Source of the DNA: Semisulcospira habei
Lineage: Eukaryota; Mollusca; Gastropoda; Semisulcospiridae
Direction: 5' to 3'
Assembly: GCA_036245525.1 (NCBI GenBank)
Contig: BTPG01000005.1
Span: 120,240,417 to 120,304,416, forward strand
DNA: 64,000 nucleotides
The notes under the pieces were generated by a model, which did not search any database, had not been told where the DNA came from, and saw nothing but the letters and a program-made list of their open reading frames with translations. This document shows, in pieces, positions 11,001 to 23,000 of this stretch. Both the position numbers and the translations under genes were made by a program. Every line of letters starts with the position of its first letter. Position 1 is the stretch's first letter.

Positions 11001-14000
11001 GGCCAGATTATCACCCCGCAGGTGAGAGACGGAGAGAGAGAGCCCAAGCGGGGGAACCCCTCCCCCACTGAGAGGCAAGTGCCCGCCAGCCTTAGGTCGG
11101 ACCAGCGCCGTCACCGGGCTGCATCTACAACATAACTAACTCGCAGGGCGGATCCCCCATGTCTGAAGCCCTATTGGGAGGAACTAACTCGGTCAGCAGC
11201 CGACGAGAGGTGGTGCCAACCACCCACCCACTCTCTGCCCTAGGATGTAGAGAGGAACTCACAGTGGCCATGGACCTGCTTCACGCGGGGATGTAGTCTA
11301 CATGTTCGGTCGGGCGACCGCAGCAGCTGGAGAAAGGGTGCTACAGATACCTAATGCCTGGGAACGTCTTCTTCCCACTTCGCCTCTCCGACCAGCGGAC
11401 AAGCTCAGGTACGGCGCAGCATGGGTATTTCTCGGTGACACCGAGCATCAGAGGCGCCCGAACGACAGCCTCGACACCGGCGCCGGGAGCAGGGAGATGG
11501 CAGCGGCAGGACGGAATCGCCCTCACTTTTGACACTCGACCTCAGCCTGTTGGATTATGGAACAAGCGTTAATGCATCAACACAGTGTGTCCTGCTCTCT
11601 TCCAAGTGGGAGCAGCGTCTCACGAGTCAGGATCCTCGTATTGGACGAGGGATCAAGCAGACAAACAGCAACAGGCTGGAGATGGAAGCAGTGTGCTTCG
11701 CGTTCTCTCCAAGTGGAAGCAGTGGCGCACAGGTCAAGATATCCTCGCCGTTAGACGAGGGATAAAGCCATCAGACACCTCAACAGGGTGCAGATGAAAT
11801 CAGGGTGGCTCGCACTCTCTCCGTGGGAAGCAGCGTCTCACAAGTCAGGATCCTCGTAATGGACGAAGGATCAAGCGGACAAACACATCAACAGGTTGGA
11901 GATGAAAGCAGTGTGCCTCGCATCCTCTCCGAGTGGAAGCAGCGGCTCACAAGTCAGGATGTCCTCGTACGTGGACGAGGGATCAAGCCGTCTAACACTT
12001 CAACAGGCTGGAGTGAAAACAGTGTGGCTCGTGCTCTCTCTGGATGGGAGCAGCGTCTCATGGGTCAGGATTACACGTACTCTTTGACAGTGGTGGCCTA
12101 CATCCAGAACCAAAGGTTGAGGAGGCGCTAAGTCTACACCCAGAGGACGTGGTTCGAAGTGGGGGTAGACAATGGACACGCCTAGCAGACAGTCGGTGCG
12201 CTCCAAAACATCGCAGATTTGCCGCTCTTTGGACGAAGCTTCTCGGCTTGTTGCGTTATTCCGCCCTGGGTGGAAGGCTGCGACGATGACCGACGCATCC
12301 GGTGGACAAGTGCTTCACATCACTCCCTCGCAGACTTCGGGATCTAGCAGAGGCATTAGGCGACCACTCTGCAAGATGGCGGCGGACAACAGAGTTCTTC
12401 TGAGACTCCGATGACCAGAGAGGATGACATCTACTTCCGCCGGCAGTGATGTTGAGTCTCTTCTGGGCGGTGCCGTGCTAGCGGTGGAAAAGGAGGCATG
12501 GATGCTGGCGGTGGCTCACCACAGACTACAGACTCGGACACGAGGAAGTGGAAGCGAGGCTTGGACAGGACTGCTCCCGGGGTTCGCTTCCCCCTAGCTG
12601 ACGCGGGATTTCATTGAGAGGGTGATGTCTTCCGTTAGCAAGTGTCTTGAAAAACCCTGGGACCTTTCAGCCTCGGTACGTCAGAGTGGGACGCGCACAG
12701 AGCTAGTGACAGCCTTTAGGATGGCGTACCACCTCGCAGCCTACTCCTTGGCGGAGATCGCTGGCGGCGACGGGATATGAAGGGACGCGCTGTTGTGACA
12801 GGTTCCACGTTTGCCCGTCTTTTGGGATAACACAGTGGTGGAAGGCTCCGCGCGAGGACATTCTTCTGTGGGACCGACTTGGAAGATGATAAGGTGACAG
12901 CGCAGGATCCCTTGCCACCTCGGCAGGATTGTCTCCACTCGCTTCAGTCAGCGGTGGTGAGATGGAAGCTTTGGCTACAGCGCTACTTGGTGATGCGGGA
13001 GCCCTACCTAGAAGGAGACCACGGAGATGGGCTGAGACCCTGACGCCCGACAGGCAACAGTAGGCCCTTACGGATCGTGGACCCGGAGACTAGGTGATGT
13101 CTAGTGTGGGCTTTGGTGCTTACTAGTAACTCCGGCCTTGCGCTTGCAGCTGCTTGGACGGTCGGTCCTCTGGAACCAGATGGCGAAGTGTGGGAGGACC
13201 CGGACTCCTGGCTGATGCAACGCCGCCGGCGCGGATTCCTGGGCATCAGAGGCAAGTCCAACGGGGGACCAGCACCCAGATTTGCCGCCTAGGCAGGGAG
13301 TAGCTGACCGATAACAGCGGTATAGCAACGAGTGAACACACAGGCAGATACATCCACTGGCTGGAGTTGAAGGCGGTGCGGCTGGCGAGCGTCAGATGGA
13401 AACAATGGCTTACACTACGGAAGGTACGGGTGCGCTAAAGCTACTAGAAGGTGGGGGTTTCTTCGTGTAGCACTTCTGATGGTGGTGCAGAGATCGGGAC
13501 AGCACTCGTCGGACATGGTGCTTCAGAGGTCAGCTCAACCTACGCGCGGATTCCCCATGTGGCAGGGTCAGCGGCAGCGCAAAGAGTGTTATTACACCCG
13601 GCTGCCTTCCAACTACTCTACGCGTGTGAGGAGACTCCGATGATAGGCCGGTCCTCCTGTAGTGGACAGGAAGCTGCTTCCTCTGTCGCCTCCAGACGGG
13701 ATCCACAAGCCTGGGCCGTGGATGGGCTCCTTCGAGGAACGGACTCCTTGCGTAGCCAACCACCATTGCATGTGATTTCCCCGGTTGGTCTCTTCACCGA
13801 AGTTAAGCCGTTTGGGGGCGTTTAATCCTTAGTTGGATAACTGCCTGGGAACAACAGGTATGGTGGAAGTCATCTTAACCCTTATCTTGTTCACCAGAGG
13901 GTGACATATATTTGAATAAAAATAGTTAAAGGGTAACGCCGGAGTGGCTTGGTGCCGCTAGGTTTCACGCTATTCCGGCCTAGCCTTCAAGTAAAGCCTT

Positions 14001-17000
14001 TGGGCTGTATTCTTATTTTTTCTATAGTTTAACCTGTGTATGGCAGGCACAAATTGAAGCTGTTAGACTCAGGCGGATATGGGTTAAGATGCGTCAGCGT
14101 GTTCCCTCCCTCAGAACGGGTACCTAGGGGCCCCACAAGCTCAGGGATGGCATGGTGATGACCGTTCTGCTGGATCACAGTCCTTTGGAGACGCGCGACG
14201 AACCCCTGTCTCAGTTCCGCGTCCGAGATGATCGCAACACTGGCAGCAACTGTTTGTACAGACAGAGCGGTTGGCGCGGCACGCTGGCAGATGGACAGTC
14301 AGCACTCGCACCAAAAAGCTTCTCGGATGTGACAGTGGATGCGATTGCAGCGATTCAATGAGTCTCTGACAGTACGGATACGAGGGAGAGTGGAGGGTAC
14401 TACAGGCCTGATGTACTTACTTACTTACGCCTGTCACCCCTACCCGGGTATAGGCCGTCGACGAGAGACCTCCAGCGACTCCTGTCCTGTGCTTCTCCTT
14501 CGATTTTACTCCAGGTGGTTCCCATTTTCTTGATGTCTGCTTGGAGTTGGAGGTCTCGACGCCAGGAGTTTCTCGGCCTACCTCTTTTCCTCTTTCCCTG
14601 GGGATTTCATGACAATGCCTGCCTAGTGATACTGGAAGCTGGCTTTCTCAGACTGTGACCAATCCATCCCCATCTTCTTCGCCCAATTTCATTCTCTGTT
14701 GTTATCTGCTCTGTTCTCTCCCAGAGTCTGATGTTGTTGATCTTCTCTGGCCAGTGGATTTTCAAAATTCTTCTAAGGCAACTGTTTATGAAGATCTGTA
14801 CTCTGTTGACAGTGGTTTTTGTCAATCTCCAAGTCTCTGCTCCATATAGGAGAACTGCTTTTACGTTGGAGTTGAAAATCCGGACTTTGGTGTTTTGTGA
14901 CAGCTCTCTGGAACTCCACACTTTTTTCAACTGGAGAAAGGCTGCTCTGGCTTTACCGATTCGTGCTCTGACATCTGCATCAGTGCCGCCTTTTTTGTCT
15001 ATGATGCTGCCGAGATAGGTGAAGGACTCCACCTCCTCCAACGGGGTGCCAGCAAGCAAGACTGGTTCTTCCCTGGTTGCATTCAGCCTCATTGTCTTTG
15101 TTTTCTCTTTGTGGATGGTGAGGCCCACTTGGGACGAGATGTCAGCAAGCCTCGTGGTCTTGTCCTGCATTTGTTGATGAGTGTGGGACAGTAATGCCAA
15201 GTCATCTGCAAAATTGAGGTCGTCAAGCTGTGTCCACTGTATTCCACTTCTTCTCTGCTCTGTGGTCCTCTTCATGACCCAGTCTATGGCCAGTAGGAAG
15301 AGGAACGGAGACAGCAGACACCCCTGCCTGACACTGGTTCTGACCTGGAGCTCCCTGGTGAACTGCCCTTCGTGGATCATGCGACATGTCATGCCATCGT
15401 AGCTGCTCTTGATCAGGCGAACGAGCTTTGTGGGTACACCGTAGTGTCGTAGGAGTTTCCACAGAGTCTCTTGGTCCACGCTGTCAAATGCTTTCTCGTA
15501 ATCCACAAAGTTGACGTACAGCGGGGAGCTCCACTCCAGAGACTGTTCCACGATGATGCGGAGAGTGGCGATCTGGTCTGTACATGATCGGTTTTTCCTG
15601 AATCCTGCTTGCTGGTCTCTCAGCTGGGGGTCAACGGTGCTCTTCATTCTCTCCAGGATGATCCTGTTGAAGACCTTTCCTGGTACTGACAGCAAGGTGA
15701 TTCCTCTATAGTTGGAACACTTGCTGAGGTCACCTTTCTTGGGAAGCTTGATTAGGTACCCCTCCTTCCAGTCAGCCGGCATCACCTCCTCTTCCCAGAT
15801 CTTTCCAAACAGTGGGTACAGCATCTCTACTGTTGTCTCTAGGTCTGCTTTCAGAGACTCCGCTGGGATGCCATCTGGCCCTGCTGCTTTGCCGTTCTTC
15901 AAAAATGCTACTGCTCTTCTGATCTCTTCCCGGCTGGGTCTGTGACAGCTGATGGGTAGGTCGGTCTCTGCTGGCTGGATGTCTGGGGGGTCGGGTGGAC
16001 TGGGTCTGTTCAGTAACTCTTCAAAATACTCGGCCCATCTGTCGAGTTGGTCTCTGTCTGCAATAGGCTTGCCTTCCTTGTTTTTTACTGGTCTTTCTGT
16101 GTGGCCATACTTGCCCGACAATCTTCTGGTAATGTCGTAGAGCTGTTTCATGTTGCCACTGCCTGCTGCCTTTTCTGCCTCTGCTGCCAGGCTGTCTGTG
16201 TAGGCCCTCTTGTCGCGGTTGGCTTCCGAGTATTCCTCCTGTGCCCTTGCTTTGGCTGCTCTCGTGCGACTGTTGTTGACAACTGCTTTCTTCTGCTTCC
16301 TCACTTCTATCTTCTTCAAGGTCTGTGCCGACAGCCAGTCCTTGTGATGGTGTTTCCTAAACCCTACAGTGTCTTTGCAGGTTGAGTTCAGCGCCTCTCT
16401 AACTGCCTTCCACTGCTGCTCTGTGGTGACCGCCTCCTCTTCATTTACTAGCTCCTGTAGCGCTTGAAACTGGTTGGACAGCACCAGTTTGAACTCTTCT
16501 CTCACTCCAGTCTCTCTCAGGAGGCCTACATTATAGTGCTGTCTTCTTGTTGTCTCTGTGCGGCTTTTCTTTAACTTGAGCTTTATTCTTAAGGTGAGCA
16601 GATGGTGGTCTGAGGCGATATCTGCTCCCCTCCTCACTTGAACATCTTGAAGGGATCTTCTAAATTTCTTGCTAATGCAGATATCATGGTCTATTTGGTT
16701 CTCTGTAGTATGGTCAGGCGAGACCCACGTTGCTTTGTGTATTCTTCTGTGTGGGAAGATGCTGCCTCCAATGACAAGTCTGTTTAGAGCACAAAAGTCT
16801 ACAAACCTCTCCCCGTTCTCACTCATCTCCCCTAGTCCCTGTCTCCCCATCACCTCTTCGTATCCGGTGTTGTCCTCCCCCATTTTGGCATTAAAATCGC
16901 CCATGACGATGGTGATGTCTCGCTCCACACATTTGTCCACGGCACTCTGGAGTCGGTCGTAGAACTCTTGTTTCTCTTCCTGGTCACTGTCATTAGTGGG

Positions 17001-20000
17001 CGCATAACACTGGATGACGTTCAGCTTGAGCTTTTTCTTGGTTCTAAAGGCTGCTGTGATAATTCTTGGCCCAAGAGGTTCCCAGCCCATCAGCGCTCTC
17101 TGTGCCACTGGTGACAGCATGAATGCTACTCCTTCTGTATGGGGGGCATTCTCCTCTTCATGACCTGAATACAGAATCATCTCCCCACTTAACAGCCTTT
17201 TCTGGCCAGACTGCGTCCATCTGGCTTCACTGATACCTAGCAGGGAAAGGTTGTACTTTTGCATTTCCGCTGCTATCTGGGCGGCCTTGCCGCTCTGGTA
17301 CATGGTCTTGACATTCCATGTGCCCATGGTTGTGTCCCTGGATAGAGAGAGGCGGCTCGGTCCTGTGGCTTCCGAAGACTTCTGGCTTTCACCACAGGAC
17401 GTCATAAATCTTCTGGTAGAAGAACCTTCCTCCTCCAGGAAAGGAATTACTGTTTGTCTTTTCGTCGGCGTTTTTGTAGCTATTTCCTTTTTTGCAGGGT
17501 GGGGAAGCTACCCCCACGCCCATCCCCCTTACTAGGAGGACCAGGGGTTTTCTGTCGGGGTCACCTTCCCTTAGACCATGTTGGTTCACGGCACCTTATT
17601 TCATTCGGTGCACACCTCTCGCGAGGGACCCCCTATCCACCACCCAGGGGACGCGCCTCAACGCCATATGGTCCCAGCGCGAGGACAGGCCTGATGTGCA
17701 GCGGAGCAACTCTCCCCACAGACCAGACTACCTCCATTTTGGCCGAGTTTGTTTAGGGGTTCCCAAGCGGAATCGGACATTTTGCCAAGTACTGTTACTG
17801 TACTCATGAATTGTCACGGCTGATCCATCTCCTGCTTTAGGGTGTTGGGACTAAATGGGTTAAGGCTGGCACAAAAATAGCATGGCACCACTGGTACCAC
17901 TCTCGAACTATCAATTATCTTGCTCGCTCCTCTGAACTGCTAGTCTTCAGGGGATAATTGTCAATTTTAGGAATTTGGACATAAGGGCCAGATGTGGAAA
18001 CACCATTCTCATGGTTTGTCCAAGATTTGTTGCAGGTTTACACTAATGAGATAAAGTTACAAGAAATGTTCAGAAATGCAATTTGTACAATGTTAGTGAA
18101 AATATTGTTTTTATGTGTGTTCTGTTTCCAGCGTCCACACAAAGCCACAGCAGAAGAGATGACAAAATTTCACAGTGATGACTACATCAAGTTTCTACGC
18201 AGCATTCGACCAGACAACATGTCAGAGTACAACAAACAGATGCAGAGATGTGAGTATGTTCGACAAAATGTCACGATTAAAATTGTTTGAATCTGAGAAA
18301 TAAACGAACTGTAGGTCAGGCCTTGAAAAAACATAGATAATAGTATTGTTACACCCCTGCTTAGGAATCACCTGTTGCTTAGGTGGTGTTGTTCTTTTTA
18401 GTGACATCTTTAACCCATTACACCCTGAGGCTGATTTTTACAAATCTTATTGTCCTATGAAGACTACATAACAGATTAGTTGAAGGGTGGTGCCAGCATA
18501 TTTTGGGGCCTAAGGTGCCAAACTATTCTGGCACCACCCTTGAACTGTCATAATCAAATTAATTTTAAGGAGTAGTGTATCAGGATCTGTGAACAGTGTG
18601 GTTTCTTTTTCAAGGTGTTCAATGTTTACATCTATCATGACAGTTCAGATGGTAGTGAAATACCTTAGTGATCAGACTTAATTATATGTGTTGCAGTTAA
18701 TGTTGGAGAGGACTGTCCAGTGTTCGATGGAATGTATGAGTTCTGTCAGCTTTCCACAGGTGGATCAGTGGGTAAGTGAATCGTTCTACACCAAAGTTTC
18801 TAGTTTGAAATGTTCATGCGTTCAGAACCTGTATACATTATCAGTTTTCACCATGATCCAGAAAACTGAGAATTACAAGTACAACTGTATGTGAATATGG
18901 TCAGGTTTCTTCTGTTGTGCACTGGTTTGGTCAGCGCTGCCCAGTGTAGGCAAAAGACAGTACGTTCATTTTGTGATAAGCAAGATTTTCATTGTATTAC
19001 AATGAAAATCTCGTTTCTTGCAAAAAATGGATGTATTTTACTGTGTTTTGACTTCAGAGGTCCTAACTAAAGTTACTATTGGCCCAAGACATTTTCCTCA
19101 TTGTGTATCCACTTTGGAGCCAAAGGTGTGTCCGCATATATCCAATTTTTCAACATATGAGTATATAGAATGTATTTTTGATTGCGTGTGCACACTTTAG
19201 TCTATGAAACATGCTTACAGCTCACTGCTTTTGGGGATTTAGTGTGGTATAAATGCTCTGTGTTATTATTATCCGTGTGACTTTACTGAACTTGCATTGT
19301 AATTGTGCCTGTTATGTTTTTGTTTTGTTTTTTAAGCGGGAGCAGTAAAACTGAACAAACAGGCAGCAGACATCGCCATCAACTGGGCTGGGGGTCTTCA
19401 TCACGCAAAGAAGTCAGAGGCTTCAGGCTTCTGCTACGTCAATGACATCGTTCTGGCGATTTTGGAACTACTCAAGTATGTTCTTTTACTTCAGTTACCT
19501 GTCTTTAAGTTGGGCACATTTGTAGTTGTTCTGATGTTTTGCTGGTAATTAGCGTTAGTAGTAATCTTTGTGCCATGAAGAAAATAAATATCACTATGTC
19601 GTTATTACTTGAATGTTGTAATTTGTTTCCTCAAAACACATTACCGATGACATTACCGTATGGAATGGTTGTTAGCTAGACTAATTTTAGCCAAAATTGT
19701 TGTGTACGAATATGGCGATGTTGGCAGGTGAGGGGCGCCATAGCCTAGGTGGTAACCCAAGTAGCCTCCCTTCCATCCCATCCGGGCATGCACCCAGAGG
19801 AAGCTTACCAGTCAGTTTCTTAGCTAGACAATGGAAGGTTGTGTACATCAGTGTCTCTAGCTTCGGACTATGTCAACTTCAGTTGTGGAAACTTTAGTGT
19901 TCATTGGAGGTGTTGCCCTACGCTGTGCCTTGTGTTAGGCTTGGACGCTGTTACGATTGTGGTTGTGTTATCCTGTGAGAGCGTGCGTGTGTTCTTCTTC

Positions 20001-23000
20001 TTCTTCTCGAACGCCGTCACACTTGGAGTTTGGCTCTCAAAATGAAATCTGTGGTCTTCTGTAGCGCCTCCACAGGCCCGTACAGTTTCTCTTGTAGAGT
20101 GGCGGGCTTCGGCGCGTGCGTGTGTTATTTGTATGCAACGATCCGATGTTTATTTGAGCTTTCACGGTTACGTTTCACGTGTTTTTTTTTAAGTAAGATT
20201 TTCTTTTGTTCATGAGTAGAGCCGATTTCGTTTTGTTGTGTTTAGTCCGGTGCGTTGTAGAAGGGTCGCACTGTCTAGTGGCCTCGTAAGTGTCACGTCG
20301 GTTGACATCGCAACATTTTCGCTACTTTTTGTTTTCCTGTGCGCGTGTAGTGAGCAGCTTTTATTTTGTTTGGTGAATGTTCTCGTACCTTTTTGAGCTA
20401 TCATAGATAGGGATACCATACTTTTATTGTCTTTATTATACGCTAGAATTTAGAGCTGAAGTGAGCAGCCGTGTTTTTGTAGCCTGATATATTGTTTCTG
20501 GAAAGTTTATGTTAATGAGCTTCGGCTGCATGTTTCGTTCTGGTTGTTTGAGTTCATGATTTCCGTAGAAGATTCTAGATTTTGATAGTATATATAAGGA
20601 GGGCGCTGGGAAAGCCTGTTAGTACATTGTCTTGCTTTGTCAGTTGTAGAGATACGCAGTTTATTGCGAGAGACGCTGTGTATGAGAAACTTTGAGTCGT
20701 AGTACGGACATAGCAGAAGAGACTTTGTATTCAGTAGTTTGTGCATTTGAAAGAGCATTATTGTGTGGATATCGCATCGCTGAATTAAATATTGTTGGAA
20801 CTGTTTCTGGTGTGTTTATCATACTTCGACTACAACTCCACCACGTAACAGACGCTTTCCTTGTGGGTCTTCCTCGTCGGTGTTTGGGACTTAGACCTGA
20901 CGAGACAGCGGCGCCTTGTGAACTGTGGTCGGTCTGGCTGTAGCATGTTGAGCATTTTGTGTGTCCTGAACTTTCTAACTTCTGGATATGGAAGAGTAAG
21001 AGAAAGAAGGGGTGCCTGTGTTCGGCTCGGTGCTGTTCCCAGTTTCAGGGACCGGTCGTGCCTGAGATGCCTGCGTGGTCTCCGCTCACGGCCCGTGGAC
21101 TGGGTCAAGTCTGCCTTCGCCGCCATAGCTGTTGGGCTTCGCTGCCATGAGATGGTTGGTCTGCGACCTGTGGGGGTTACCCTGCTTCTCCATTATCAAG
21201 GTAAAGCCTCGGCTATTGCCTACGACCGGCGCTCAAGGGAGGGGGTAGAGCGCCAGGCGTCGGCTTACGCAGTGCACTTAACTTCGTTTGTACGCATTGT
21301 TGTGCGGATTCGTATTGCAGGCCCGCAGGGGCACGCTTGCTCGCTTTTCTTTGTGCACTGTGTTGCAGTTGGGAAGTCCGCTCCTGCTCACGATGTGGAC
21401 AGTTCCATTGGCTTGTGACGGACATGCTATTTGTCTACCCTGTTCCGGCTGTGCCTCCACTCACCCGTGCCTGGTCTGCGCCCCTGGCTGGAAGAACAGT
21501 GGACCCAGCTATGGAGCTTCTACCGCCGCGATCGGCCGACGCCAGCATGGGTTAGGGGTCCAACACCGGTAAGCCCCACAGACCCGACGAGTGGCCCTTA
21601 CCAGGTTGTAGAGCCTTCAACGCTGCGGCTTAGGCCGCGAGCCCGAGCTCTAGCACCAGCAGCCACCACAGTCCCGTCGATTGGTCTCTGCCTGGTCGCG
21701 GAACCTCAAGCGCCACGATATAGGCCTCGAGACAAAACCCCTGCACCGGTAGCCACCACAGTCCCACCGAGTGGTCTCTACCCGGTTCTGCCGCCTGTTC
21801 GGCACGAGATAAGACTCAAGAGCGAGCTCCAGCACTGGTGGTCGTCACAGACCCGACGAGTGCTGCTTACCAGGTTGTGGAGACTCGCCCGCCATGCAAT
21901 GCTTCAGTCACTGCAGCCTCCTCAGCAAGGCAAGAGGCCAGCGCGGGCACAGGGATTCGACGCCCTGCTCCAGGAGGGATCGGGGACCATGACCGGACAA
22001 GTCTGCTGGTCTGGTGCACTCCCACACCCCGGTAGGAAGTAGGAGACTCAGCACGGGCGCGCAACAAGATGACATGCCCCATCTACCCCCTGGCGTGGAC
22101 AAGCCTTGCTCTGTGGGACGAACCAAGCGGACTCCTGTTGCTCGATGGCGTTCGCGCTCAAAGGACAGGTGGACTCGCTCACAGTCTGCTTCCCGCGTCT
22201 CGGACGCAAACCAGTACTCTTGAGCGACCTCTAGGTATGACCCGGCACTCGCTGATCGTCCCACGGCGCGTCCTCCTGAGACCTCCCTCCGGGCCGACGT
22301 CCGCCGCATCCTGGGGTATACGCCAGCACATACAAGATAGATGTCCCGGCCGTGGTGAGTGACTTTACCCTCCGCGGGACGATAATGCTGGACCATGCGG
22401 CGCTTGCGTGACTTAGGCCACAGGACGGGGACTATGCCTAGTTCATCGGCCGGTGCCCGCCATCTCGAAGTACTGGAAGGACCCAGTATGAGGATGACCC
22501 GTGACATGCAGGTCCTCCAATCCTCGATTCTAGTCTAGCACAGACGTTCGGCGCCCCGCTTATGGGCAGTGACGGGACCATGAGTGGACAAGACGGCTGG
22601 ACTAATGGGCACCCACTCCTCGGGCACGGGTAAGCGACGAGTTGGGATCATGTTGAGTTTGCTTGAAGCTTCGGCGTCCCACTCCAAGATCAAGTATTAT
22701 TATTGTTGGTTGCTGGTTAACTCCGCCCAGGCGACCAAGGCAGTCTCGTGTCGGAGGGTCAGTGGAAGGAGTTCATGATGGACAAGACTGCTCGGCTTAC
22801 GTGCGCCCACTTGCCAGGTTAATTAGGGATGAGCGGGGTTCTCATCGATTCGCACGCCCCGTCTACCCTTAAGGCCAGACACTACACACACTGGGCCTCT
22901 ATCATTCGAGCGTCGATGATCGGAGACTTCCTCCTCTAGCCATGGTTACGAGCTTCCTGGCTTGCCAGTCTTCTAACACACTGCATCCCACTCCTGGGTA

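Larger units (their letters stand above)
10039..17800 (+). mobile_element. DIRS-like retrotransposon C, decayed, 3' end lost
   Basis: The left end (ttctcaaaatcattaccgac, then ctacttaagaatgcttcgct and gcttagctc) matches the DIRS family terminus seen at 19622 and 38417. Coding relics in order: gag zinc motif ([10 protein letters not shown] at ~10605, then [16 protein letters not shown]), RNase H words (WLELKAV, ~13360-13380), QAWAVD (13706-13723), and the start of the recombinase region (~14310-14390, resuming 17698-17770). A MITE (13875-14087) and RTE-2 (14415-17684) are inserted. No RT of useful length and no right terminal repeat survive. It fills most of HDAC1 intron 2 and begins about 10 bp after the exon 2 donor. 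Confidence 0.75.

Noticed and set aside
11302..14361. Host genes in GC-rich frames of intron 2
   Set aside because: Frames are short and overlapping; recognisable words all belong to a decayed DIRS element.
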